Shown here piece after piece: positions 8,686 to 16,088 of a DNA stretch of 64,000 nt. Made by a program: the position numbers and the translations under genes. The notes below the pieces were generated by a model, which searched no databases, was not told where the DNA came from, and saw nothing but the letters and a program-made list of their open reading frames with translations. Every line of letters starts with the position of its first letter. The first letter of the stretch is position 1. The DNA is from CALDTK01 sp965215115. Lineage in GTDB: Bacteria; Bacteroidota; Bacteroidia; Chitinophagales; Saprospiraceae. The DNA is taken from contig OZ244050.1 of assembly GCA_965215115.1 (NCBI GenBank), positions 3,658,001 through 3,722,000 of the forward strand, written 5' to 3'.

Positions 8686-9627
8686 ATGGAAGGATTTACC
8701 GACGCGTACCGAATCCTGGAGGACAAGCTCCAGGGTTGGCTCAGGGACTTCATCGAGAGCCTGCCGAACCTCGTGGTGGCCATCATCGTCCTGGTGGTCT
8801 TCTGGGTCATCGCGAAGTTCGCCTACCGCGTCGTCGACCGGCTCGTCCTGCGCGCGGGCGGCAACCTCAACGTCGCCGATCTGCTCGGCAACATCTCCCG
8901 CGTCGTCGTCTTCGGACTCGGGCTCTTCATCGCGCTCAACATCCTCAACCTCAGCCAGGCCGTCACCACGGTCCTCACGGGTGCGGGGATCGTCGGCCTG
9001 GCGCTCGGCTTCGCGCTCCAGGACCCGCTGGCCAACCTTTTCTCCGGGGTGATGCTGAGCGTCAAGGAGTTGTACGGCAAGGGCGACCTCGTGCAGACCA
9101 ACGAGTTCTTCGGCAAGATCGAGCGGATCACGCTGCGGTCGACGATCATCCGGAGCCTCGACGGGCAGGAGATCGTGATCCCGAACAAGGACGTCCTCCA
9201 GAAGCCGCTGCGCAACTACAGCGTCACCGGGGAGCGCCGCGTCGAGTTCGAAGTGGGCGTGAGCTACGCGGAGGACCTCGACCGCGTGGCCGGGGTTATC
9301 GTGGAGGCTGTCGCCAAAACGGTCACGCTCCCGGAGGGCCGCGAGGTGGAGGTGTTCTGGACGGGTTTTGGCGAAAGCTCCATCGACGCGGTGGTGCGCT
9401 TCTGGCAAGTGCAAACCGGCCAGAAGGACTTCCTCAACGTTCGCTCCAAGGCGATCGTCGCCGTCAAACGGGCCTTCGACCGCGAGGACATCCTCATTCC
9501 GTTCCCGATCCGCACGCTCGACTTCGGGATCCGCGGCGGGGCTACTCTCGAGGAGATGCTGCCGAGCTCGGAGGCCAAACCGGCCAAACGAGATGGCCCC
9601 CACCCGGCGCCCCTTAAACAATCGTAG
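8686..9627 (+). CDS. Small-conductance mechanosensitive channel, MscS family
   Basis: Inner-membrane channel that opens under turgor stress, 313 residues. Three membrane helices are visible at about 25-47, 68-88 and 95-125. The third is the pore helix, with the Gly/Ala pattern TGAGIVGLALGFALQDPLANLFSG typical of MscS. The beta domain (KGDLV, IERITLRSTIIRSLDGQEIVIPNKDVL) and the alpha/beta cytoplasmic domain follow, ending in the family signature DREDILIPFPIRTLDF. A copy of the mini-hairpin motif at 9364-9379 encodes GFGES inside the C-terminal domain. It is divergent from the sigma factor gene. Confidence 0.94.
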   Translation: MEGFTDAYRILEDKLQGWLRDFIESLPNLVVAIIVLVVFWVIAKFAYRVVDRLVLRAGGNLNVADLLGNISRVVVFGLGLFIALNILNLSQAVTTVLTGAGIVGLALGFALQDPLANLFSGVMLSVKELYGKGDLVQTNEFFGKIERITLRSTIIRSLDGQEIVIPNKDVLQKPLRNYSVTGERRVEFEVGVSYAEDLDRVAGVIVEAVAKTVTLPEGREVEVFWTGFGESSIDAVVRFWQVQTGQKDFLNVRSKAIVAVKRAFDREDILIPFPIRTLDFGIRGGATLEEMLPSSEAKPAKRDGPHPAPLKQS

Positions 9628-9709
9628 GCCCAGCGACCTACTTTAAACGACGGCCGTCGATGCTACCGGACCGGCGCCCACCTTTCGAACGACCTTAAAC
9701 CCACACATT

Positions 9710-10207
9710 ATGCAAAGCCGCAACAACAACAACAGCGGAGGCGGAGGCCTATTCACCTTCCTCGTCGGTATCGCCGCCGGCGCCGCCGCCGGATACTACC
9801 TATCCACCGAAGAAGGACGCCGTATGCGCCAGCGCGTCACCGAGCGCTCGACCGAGTTCGCCCGGGAGGCGCAGTCTTACGCGAAGGACACCTCGGAGAA
9901 GGCCAATACGAACCTCCAAACCGCCGTCGAGCAAGGTCGCTCGTACATCAACGACCTCACCGCCGAAGTCAAGACCAGGGTGGCCGACCTCACCGAGGAG
10001 GTCAAAGCCAAGGCGAGCGAGTACACCGGCGAAGTCAAGACCAGGGTCGACGAGTACACCCAGTCCGCCAAGGACCAGGCGTCCAAGACGCAGTCGGCCT
10101 TCCAGGAGGGTGTCGAGCGCGGCAAGGCCAAGCTCAACCAGCAGAAAGCCGAGATCGACCACCTCGTCCAGGACGGCAACGACCCCGCGGCCGACAACAA
10201 AGCCTAA
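9710..10207 (+). CDS. YtxH domain-containing envelope protein
   Basis: A 165-residue protein with a Gly/Asn-rich start, one membrane segment (FTFLVGIAAGAAAGYYLSTEEGRRMR, about 15-40) that fits the YtxH family, and a long helical tail with an irregular 11-residue periodicity (EVKTRV, EVKAKA, EYTGEVKTRV). The tail resembles LEA-like or apolipoprotein-like amphipathic helices. It is first in a run of same-strand genes (holin-like, unknown, lipoprotein) typical of an envelope-stress set in Bacteroidota. A terminator at 10226-10273 follows, so the next gene may have its own promoter. Confidence 0.85.
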   Translation: MQSRNNNNSGGGGLFTFLVGIAAGAAAGYYLSTEEGRRMRQRVTERSTEFAREAQSYAKDTSEKANTNLQTAVEQGRSYINDLTAEVKTRVADLTEEVKAKASEYTGEVKTRVDEYTQSAKDQASKTQSAFQEGVERGKAKLNQQKAEIDHLVQDGNDPAADNKA

Positions 10208-10225
10208 GCGAAACTCAATAGCCTG

Positions 10226-10273
10226 GAGGGGTCGGTGGAGGCGAGTAGCTGTCGCCGACCCCTCATTTTTTTT
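10226..10273 (+). terminator. Intrinsic terminator after the YtxH gene
   Basis: GAGGGGTCGG at 10226-10235 pairs with CCGACCCCTC at 10255-10264 and is followed by A and eight T residues. It has the classical form and is probably only partly efficient, since the following genes run the same way. Confidence 0.85.
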
Positions 10274-10299
10274 GCCGTACCCACCAGACGCCGCGTTCG

Positions 10300-10671
10300 A
10301 TGAATAGAGATCAATTACTCGCCACCGCCGGGGAGACCCTCGCCTACGCCGAAGACCTGTTCACCACCAAGGTCGAACTCGTCAAATTAGACGTCGCCGA
10401 GAAAGGCGCCCGCATCGGGGCGGACGTGATCTCCGGAATCATCGTGGCCATCCTCGGTCTCGCCGGCCTTCTATTCCTGTTCCTCGCGCTGGCGATATGG
10501 CTGGGTTACCTCGTCGGGAGTTACGCGCTCGGCTTCGTCATCGTCGGCGTGTTCTTCCTAATCTTGGCCGCCATCCTGTTCGCCGTCCGTGAGTCCCTCC
10601 TGGCCCGACCTATCTTAAAATCATTAATTAGTTCGCTATTCAAACCCAAAACCAATGAGCGACCAGAATAA
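10300..10671 (+). CDS. Phage-holin-like / actinobacterial holin-X family membrane protein
   Basis: A 123-residue protein with two close membrane segments (about 43-66 and 70-95: IIVAILGLAGLLFLFLALAI and ALGFVIVGVFFLILAAILFA) after an amphipathic N-terminal helix. The pattern matches the family annotated as phage holin family or holin-X, common beside YtxH genes in Bacteroidota and not phage-related there. Its 3' end overlaps the next gene by 17 bases, indicating translational coupling. It probably acts at the inner membrane; the molecular function is unknown. Confidence 0.8.
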   Translation: MNRDQLLATAGETLAYAEDLFTTKVELVKLDVAEKGARIGADVISGIIVAILGLAGLLFLFLALAIWLGYLVGSYALGFVIVGVFFLILAAILFAVRESLLARPILKSLISSLFKPKTNERPE

Positions 10672-11197
10672 CACCAGCCTTCGGCAACCGGAGAAGATCC
10701 AAAAGTTTAACGAACTCGACGCGGCCAAGCGCAAGGCCCAGATCAACGCCTCCCACGACCGACAACTGCTCACGCACAACCTCGCCGAGCTCCGTTCGAA
10801 GGGCCCGGAGGTGATCCTGAAGAACGTCGTGCTGCCGGTGGTCGGCGTCGGCGTGGCCGTCTGGGGCGTCGGCAAGCTCGTCTCCTCACTCACCAAACCC
10901 GACACCCGCACCTACTACGTCGAGCCGCAGGACGACGACCACGACGGCCCGGTGCGCCTCGCGACCCGCGACAAGAAAGGCCGGACGCAGGCGGTGAAGA
11001 TTCGCGAAACCGCACCGCGCAGCAGCGGCAAGAGCGCCATCTCGTATACGAAGTATATCCCGGTGGTCATACAGCTCGCTAAGATGGGCGTGAGCTACCT
11101 GGAGAAAAACGGCAAGCCCATCCCTCAATTCGTCCACGACTTGCTATCCGGGCCGGGCGTGACCCCAACGCAGAAGGTCAAACCTTCCGCGCAGTAG
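10655..11197 (+). CDS. Unknown membrane-associated protein of the YtxH/holin-like operon
   Basis: A 180-residue protein I do not recognise. Residues 1-45 are charged and helical, 50-75 hold one membrane segment (VILKNVVLPVVGVGVAVWGVG), followed by a charged region rich in Asp and basic residues and a second hydrophobic helix near 135-150 (YIPVVIQLAKMGVSYL). It overlaps the holin-like gene by 17 bases and is therefore probably co-translated with it. The position is often occupied in Bacteroidota by small proteins of this shape in envelope-stress gene sets. Confidence 0.8.
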   Translation: MSDQNNTSLRQPEKIQKFNELDAAKRKAQINASHDRQLLTHNLAELRSKGPEVILKNVVLPVVGVGVAVWGVGKLVSSLTKPDTRTYYVEPQDDDHDGPVRLATRDKKGRTQAVKIRETAPRSSGKSAISYTKYIPVVIQLAKMGVSYLEKNGKPIPQFVHDLLSGPGVTPTQKVKPSAQ

Positions 11198-11255
11198 CGG
11201 TGAACAACGAGTCGCATTTTTGCGCTTACTCTTCCGAACCTTAAAAACGAACGAC

Positions 11256-11795
11256 ATGACCACGACCAAGAATCTACTGATCGCCTTCGGGGCCTTCGCT
11301 GCTCTTTCCTTCACCGCCTGCAACGACGGGGTAGACACCTCGGAGGCCGTCGGCAACGACATCGAGAACGCCGCCGACCGCGGCGCCGACGCCATCGGTA
11401 ACGCCGCCTCCGAAGTCGGCGAAAACCTTTCCGACATGCGCGCCCGCGCCGGTGCCAGCATCGACGAGGCCACCAACCGGATCCAGTACGAGTGGAACGA
11501 CGAGTCGCGCGACCTCTACGGTGACATGCGCGAGGCGGGCGGCTACATGGACAACCGTATGTCGGAGCTCAGGCGCGACATGGACGGCGCCACCGCAGAG
11601 TCCAGGGCGGAGATGCAGGAGGAGTACAACAAGCTCGAGAACGCCAGCAAGCGCATGCGCAACGACGTCGACAACTGGAGCGACCGCGTCGGTAACAACT
11701 TCCAAGGCTACGCCCGGGAGACCCGCGATTACCTCGGCGGCCTCGATCTCGACATCGACCTCGACGACGACTACCGCGATTACGACTACAACTAG
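11256..11795 (+). CDS. Small acidic lipoprotein
   Basis: A 179-residue predicted lipoprotein. The start ATG 11256 gives a clean lipoprotein signal (MTTTKNLLIAFG, lipobox SFTAC with Cys22); the longer frame from 11220 would spoil it. The mature part is helical and strongly charged, rich in Asp, Glu, Arg and Asn, with repeated patterns such as DRGADAIGNAASEVGE and MRNDVDNWSDRVG, and it ends in an Asp/Tyr-rich tail (DIDLDDDYRDYDYN). No family is recognised. It is the last gene of the envelope set and is followed by a terminator at 11827-11856. Confidence 0.8.
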   Translation: MTTTKNLLIAFGAFAALSFTACNDGVDTSEAVGNDIENAADRGADAIGNAASEVGENLSDMRARAGASIDEATNRIQYEWNDESRDLYGDMREAGGYMDNRMSELRRDMDGATAESRAEMQEEYNKLENASKRMRNDVDNWSDRVGNNFQGYARETRDYLGGLDLDIDLDDDYRDYDYN

Positions 11796-11826
11796 TCGCA
11801 AACCCACAACCCAATCCCCCAGCGAG

Positions 11827-11856
11827 AGGCCGGTAGCGAAAGCTGCTGGCCTTTTT
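11827..11856 (+). terminator. Intrinsic terminator
   Basis: AGGCCGGTAGC and GCTGCTGGCCT form an 11-bp stem with wobble pairs around a GAAA loop, followed by TTTTT. It separates the lipoprotein gene from the aldehyde dehydrogenase gene. Confidence 0.85.
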
Positions 11857-11905
11857 GCTTTTTACCCGTAGCCACGGGTCGGCCCCTACCCACCAGACAA
11901 ACGAT

Positions 11906-13294
11906 ATGGAATACGTCGCCACCAACCCGCGCACCGGTACCGCTGCCGGCGAGGCTTTCGCCAAAACCAGTCCGCAGGACCTCGAATCGATACTTCAGAA
12001 AGCCGCCCGGGCAGGCGCGTCCTGGGCCACCGCCTCCGTCGAAGCCCGCAGCCGCTTCTGCCTCGCCGCCGCGGCTTCGCTGAGGTCGAACGCCGAAGAA
12101 CTCGCTGCGGTCGCGAGCACGGAAATGGGCAAACTCCTCTACGAATCCCTCGCCGAGGTCGAGAAGTCGGCTACGCTCTGCGACTACTACGCTGAGCACC
12201 TGCCGCAATTCGCGCAGTCCACCAAGCACGCCATGCCCGGCGCCAACGCCTACGTTCGCTACGCGCCGCTCGGCGTCATCCTCGGCATCATGCCCTGGAA
12301 TTTCCCCTACTGGCAGGCCATCCGTTTCGCGATCCCCGCCATCGCGGCCGGCAACGTGACCCTCCTCAAGCACGCCCCCAACGTGCCCCGCTGTGCCGAA
12401 CTGCTCGTCGAGGCGCTCGGGCACGACGCACCCGATCTTATCCAGAACGTCCGCCTCAGCAACGACGATACCGAGCGCCTCATCGGTGACGGGCGCGTAC
12501 ACGGCGTGAGCTTAACCGGCAGCACTACGGCCGGCCGGGCTGTCGCCAAAACGGCGGGCGCGTCCGTCAAACCGAGCGTCCTCGAACTCGGCGGAAGTGA
12601 CCCCTATCTGGTGCTCGCCGATGCGGATCTAGACCTGGCCGTCGAAGCGTGTTTTGCCGCAAGGCGCCTTAACTCCGGCCAGAGCTGCATCAGCGCCAAG
12701 CGCCTGATCGTCGATCGGCACATCTTGCCACAATTTCAAGAGGCACTCTTAGCTAAAATCAAGACCTTAGCCTTCGCACCCGACGATCCGAGCTGCGACG
12801 AGCCACACCACCTCGCGCCGATGGCCCGTGGGGATCTTCGGGAGCAGTTGCACGATCAGGTGACCAAGAGTATCGCCGGCGGTGCAACCTGCATCACGGG
12901 TGGGCAAGTCCCGCAGAGCCCGGGCTATTATTACCCGGCTACCCTCCTCACCGATGTGGTGATAGGGATGCCGGCCTTCGACGAAGAGCTGTTCGGACCC
13001 GTCTTCGTGCTCATCGCCGCCCGGGATACCGATGATGCCGTGTGGCTTGCGAACGGGAGTCGGTTCGGTCTTGGGGCTGCTGTATTCTCGCGGGATCTGG
13101 CCGCCGCGGAAGACATCGCGTGCCACCGCATCCACGCCGGTGCTTGCTTCGTAAACGACTACGTGCGCTCCGATCCTCGCCTTCCCTTCGGAGGGGTCGG
13201 GGATAGTGGTTTCGGCCGCGAGCTGGCCATCGAAGGGTATCGTGCTTTCTGTAACACGAAGACGGTCTACGTCAAGCACCCCGTGCGCCGCTAG
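11906..13294 (+). CDS. NAD(P)-dependent aldehyde dehydrogenase, succinate-semialdehyde dehydrogenase-like
   Basis: A 462-residue aldehyde dehydrogenase of the short succinate-semialdehyde type (Sad/YneI-like). Cofactor and active-site elements are visible: GVILGIMPWNFPYWQ (about 112-126), SLTGSTTAGRAVA (about 199-211), the general-base Glu in LELGGSDP and the nucleophile Cys261 in NSGQSCISAK. The start is ATG 11906. Two mini-hairpin-like copies fall in frame, one near the N-terminus (11953-11968, AFAKT) and one at 12651-12666. Its stop overlaps the stop of the convergent exonuclease gene within the sequence CTAG. The precise aldehyde substrate is inferred from family resemblance only. Confidence 0.9.
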   Translation: MEYVATNPRTGTAAGEAFAKTSPQDLESILQKAARAGASWATASVEARSRFCLAAAASLRSNAEELAAVASTEMGKLLYESLAEVEKSATLCDYYAEHLPQFAQSTKHAMPGANAYVRYAPLGVILGIMPWNFPYWQAIRFAIPAIAAGNVTLLKHAPNVPRCAELLVEALGHDAPDLIQNVRLSNDDTERLIGDGRVHGVSLTGSTTAGRAVAKTAGASVKPSVLELGGSDPYLVLADADLDLAVEACFAARRLNSGQSCISAKRLIVDRHILPQFQEALLAKIKTLAFAPDDPSCDEPHHLAPMARGDLREQLHDQVTKSIAGGATCITGGQVPQSPGYYYPATLLTDVVIGMPAFDEELFGPVFVLIAARDTDDAVWLANGSRFGLGAAVFSRDLAAAEDIACHRIHAGACFVNDYVRSDPRLPFGGVGDSGFGRELAIEGYRAFCNTKTVYVKHPVRR

Positions 13295-14004
13295 GGGTAG
13301 CGACGCATCAGGTCACCCTTGGTCCGCAGCCCGCCCTCCCGCAGTCGGTGGAGCAGTTTGAGCAGCAGCAAGGCCGTCACGTAGGCGTCCCCGAGGGCCG
13401 TATGTCGTTCGGGGGTCTCGATGTTCAAGCGATCACATAGGGCGTCGAGGCGGTAGGGCTCCGGGTTAACGAAGCGCGGTTTGAGCGGGTAGTCCACGCG
13501 CATCCCGAGGTCGAACACGTCGAGGGTCGGGTTCGTGATCCGCCCCCCGGTGTACTCGCGGACGACGCGGTTCAGGATCGCCATGTCGAAGCCCGGTCGG
13601 TAGCCCACGATGATATCGGCGCCGACGTAGTCCACGAGCCGCTCCACGAACCGATCTTCCGGCAGGCCGTACTCCAGCTCACGGTTGAGCACCCCGTGGA
13701 CCTCGATGCTGTGGCCCGGGGAGGGCAGGGTAGTGCGGACGCGCCAGTCCACGGCCTCGGCGACGCGGATCTCCCCGCCGTACACGCGCACCGCGGCAAA
13801 CGACACCACGTGGTCGCGGCGGTGGTCAAGCCCCGTCGTCTCCGTGTCGATGACCACGAACCGCAGCCCGTCCAGGGGCGTGTCCGACGCCTGGGTCTGC
13901 TCGGCGACCCGCCTGCGGTAAGCCCCCCAGTACTCCGGGACCGGGTGGCGCCGTGGCCTGCGCAACCTTCGCCACCAAGCCGCCAGTCCCCGCGTCAGGA
14001 TCAC
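13291..14004 (-). CDS. DnaQ-family 3'-5' exonuclease
   Basis: A 237-residue DEDDh exonuclease. Exo I is FVVIDTETTGLD at about 49-60, Exo II lies in ADIIVGYRPGFDMAILNR at about 130-147 and Exo III is HTALGDAYVTALLLLKLL at about 201-218. The first 40 residues are Arg- and Trp-rich and precede the catalytic fold. The start is a GTG at 14004 that overlaps the stop of the upstream DUF294/CBS gene as GTGA, so the two are translationally coupled. This pair is a recurring Bacteroidota arrangement, often near acetate permease or acs genes, which are absent here. It is not the replicative epsilon subunit by any visible context. Confidence 0.9.
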   Translation of the reverse strand: MILTRGLAAWWRRLRRPRRHPVPEYWGAYRRRVAEQTQASDTPLDGLRFVVIDTETTGLDHRRDHVVSFAAVRVYGGEIRVAEAVDWRVRTTLPSPGHSIEVHGVLNRELEYGLPEDRFVERLVDYVGADIIVGYRPGFDMAILNRVVREYTGGRITNPTLDVFDLGMRVDYPLKPRFVNPEPYRLDALCDRLNIETPERHTALGDAYVTALLLLKLLHRLREGGLRTKGDLMRRYP

Positions 14005-15971
14005 TGCGAGAGCATTTGGAGCGAGAAGCGCATCTTGAGGATGCTCAGCAGGTCGTCGATCGGGCGGAAGGTGTTGCGCAGCTGGAGCCGCTCGAGCTTA
14101 CTCAGGTCACGGATCTTGAAGTAGCGCCCGTCGGTCCCGTCCTCGAGGCCCTGCCTGGCCCGGAACAGCATCAGCGTATCGTAGGCCTGCGCGGCGGCGT
14201 GGTACACCTCGGCATTGCGGGGCTCGGCCTCGCGGAGGCGGTCGTAGCGGTCGACCGTGTTCGGCGGATCCGACAGGCCCGCACTTAGTGTCAACACGCG
14301 CGCGGCGTCCGCGAGACTCAGCATCGCGCGCTGCTTGATGTCGAAGTCGTCCTTGTGCTCGCCGGAGTTCTCGACCACGAAGCTGCGGAAGAAGCTTAGC
14401 GGCGGCGGGTTGTCGACGGCGGCTTTCGCCAAAAACGCCAGGAACAGGTTCTCGCCCGGCACGAGTCCCGCGGTGACGTCGACGAGGCGTCGGCCCAGGT
14501 CGAGGTCCCCGGCCAGCGGGCGGCGATCGAGCAGCGTCGAGGCGTTGAGGAGGTTGCTGCCGTTCGGGTTCTTGACCCAGTCCGCGAGCTGCGCGGCCCA
14601 CTCCCCGAGGCTCAGGCACCACGTCGGGTTGGCGGCCATCATGTCGCCGACGCAGCGCTCGAACCCTATCTCCGCCAATGCCATCGACACGCGTTTGCCC
14701 AGCTCGACGTAAAAGGTTTTGGCGGAAGCCTGCGCCGCGGCGTCCCCGTCGGCGATGACGATGGCGTGGTCCTGGTCGGTCCGCAGGAGTTGCTCCCCGC
14801 GGGCCTGCGAGCCGAGGCTCAGCCAGCAAAACGCGAGCTCCGGCGTCTCGTACCCGTCCGCGCGCATGGCGTCGAGGGTGAGCGTGATGCAGCGGCGCGA
14901 GATCTGGTCGTTGACCTCGGTCATGATCTTCGCCGCGGAGTAGACGCTGCCGCGCTGGTCGACGATCGGGCGCAGCCACTGCTCGGCGCGGGTGCGGAGG
15001 CGACTCAGTTCGTCCGCGTCCGCGGCGCGCTCGATCTCGGCCACGATGGCGGCGGGGCTGTTGCCGAGGGCCAGGAGGAGGTCTCGATTCGTGATCACGC
15101 CGAGCACCTTCGAGGCCGCCGTCCCGTCCGCGGTCACGACCAGGTGCGAGATGCGGTGCCGCAGCATCGTCAGTTGCACCTCCACGACGCGCGGGTCCGG
15201 CCGCACCGTCACCACGGGGCTCGACATGACCTCGGCCACGGCCTCGCCGCGGCTGTAGAGCCCCGTGACGACCATGCGCCTCAGGTCACGATCCGTGAGG
15301 ATCCCGAGGGGCCGCTTCTTCGCGTCCGTGACGACGATCGAGCCGACGCCGGCGCGCGACATCTTCACCGCCGCCTCCCGGACGGTGGTCTCGGGCTTGC
15401 AGCGCACCGGCTTGCGGTTGGTCTTGATGCGCGTCTGGTCGAGGAGCTGCTCGCGGCGCTCGTTGTAGGTCGTGTAGACCTCCTGCAGGGCCTCCGACTC
15501 GTTGAGCGCGCGCCCGGGGTCCTGCGCCTTGAGCGGATTGCGGACCCCGGCCGCGAAGCTCTGCGTGAGGAAGCGCCCGACCTGCGGGTTGGCCTCGATC
15601 AGGGGTTCGAAGTCCGCGAAGGCGATGGCGTACAGGAGCGACTCCTCGCTGGCGCGCGCGGTGACGGCGTAGCGCTGCTGGGCCACGAGCGGCCGGATCC
15701 CGAACACGTCCCCCTCGTCGAGCTGGTCGACGAGGCGCAGGGTGTCGTCGGTTCGGAAGATCCGGATGGCGCCCTTGTGGACGACGTAAAACCGTTTGTG
15801 CGGCTCATCGCCCTGCGAGAAGATCGTCCCCTGCGGCGGGAGGTACTTCACGACGGCGCTGCGGCTCACGAGCGTCAATTGCTCCTCGGTGAGGTAGTTG
15901 AACGGCGGGTAGGCCCGCAGGAAGGCGGCAATGCGGGCGGTGAGCGCGGGGGCGGCACTGGGGGGCAGCAT
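14001..15971 (-). CDS. DUF294 putative nucleotidyltransferase with cNMP-binding and CBS domains
   Basis: A 656-residue regulatory protein. An N-terminal cyclic-nucleotide-binding-like domain (about 20-130, with KRFYVVHKGAIRIF and EGDVFGIRPLV) is followed by two CBS domains (about 190-310, with VVTDAKKRPLGILTDRDLRR and GVITNRDLLLAL). The DUF294 nucleotidyltransferase domain (about 330-480, with WLSLGSQARGEQLLRTDQDHAIV) resembles GlnD and keeps the GSxARxE plus DxD pattern. A DUF294 C-terminal helical domain completes it. It probably senses nucleotides and modifies or regulates a partner protein. It overlaps the exonuclease gene downstream. Confidence 0.92.
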   Translation of the reverse strand: MLPPSAAPALTARIAAFLRAYPPFNYLTEEQLTLVSRSAVVKYLPPQGTIFSQGDEPHKRFYVVHKGAIRIFRTDDTLRLVDQLDEGDVFGIRPLVAQQRYAVTARASEESLLYAIAFADFEPLIEANPQVGRFLTQSFAAGVRNPLKAQDPGRALNESEALQEVYTTYNERREQLLDQTRIKTNRKPVRCKPETTVREAAVKMSRAGVGSIVVTDAKKRPLGILTDRDLRRMVVTGLYSRGEAVAEVMSSPVVTVRPDPRVVEVQLTMLRHRISHLVVTADGTAASKVLGVITNRDLLLALGNSPAAIVAEIERAADADELSRLRTRAEQWLRPIVDQRGSVYSAAKIMTEVNDQISRRCITLTLDAMRADGYETPELAFCWLSLGSQARGEQLLRTDQDHAIVIADGDAAAQASAKTFYVELGKRVSMALAEIGFERCVGDMMAANPTWCLSLGEWAAQLADWVKNPNGSNLLNASTLLDRRPLAGDLDLGRRLVDVTAGLVPGENLFLAFLAKAAVDNPPPLSFFRSFVVENSGEHKDDFDIKQRAMLSLADAARVLTLSAGLSDPPNTVDRYDRLREAEPRNAEVYHAAAQAYDTLMLFRARQGLEDGTDGRYFKIRDLSKLERLQLRNTFRPIDDLLSILKMRFSLQMLSQ

Positions 15972-16088
15972 CCGGTGAAGGTAGGTGACCGCGCCGGTGG
16001 GGGCGTGGACGCCAAGCGGGCGGACCCCATCGCGACATCCCCGCGGCTGGCGCTCGCGCCATTGCCGCCCGGGGCCGATATTGCGGCT

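Noticed and set aside
10300..10671. Prophage because of a holin-like gene
   Set aside because: The family is a general membrane protein in Bacteroidota operons with YtxH, and no other phage gene is near.
14766..16088. A 1089-residue frame upstream of and including the sialate esterase
   Set aside because: The first 441 residues are antisense to the DUF294 gene and look like random high-GC translation; the esterase starts at 16089 with a signal peptide.
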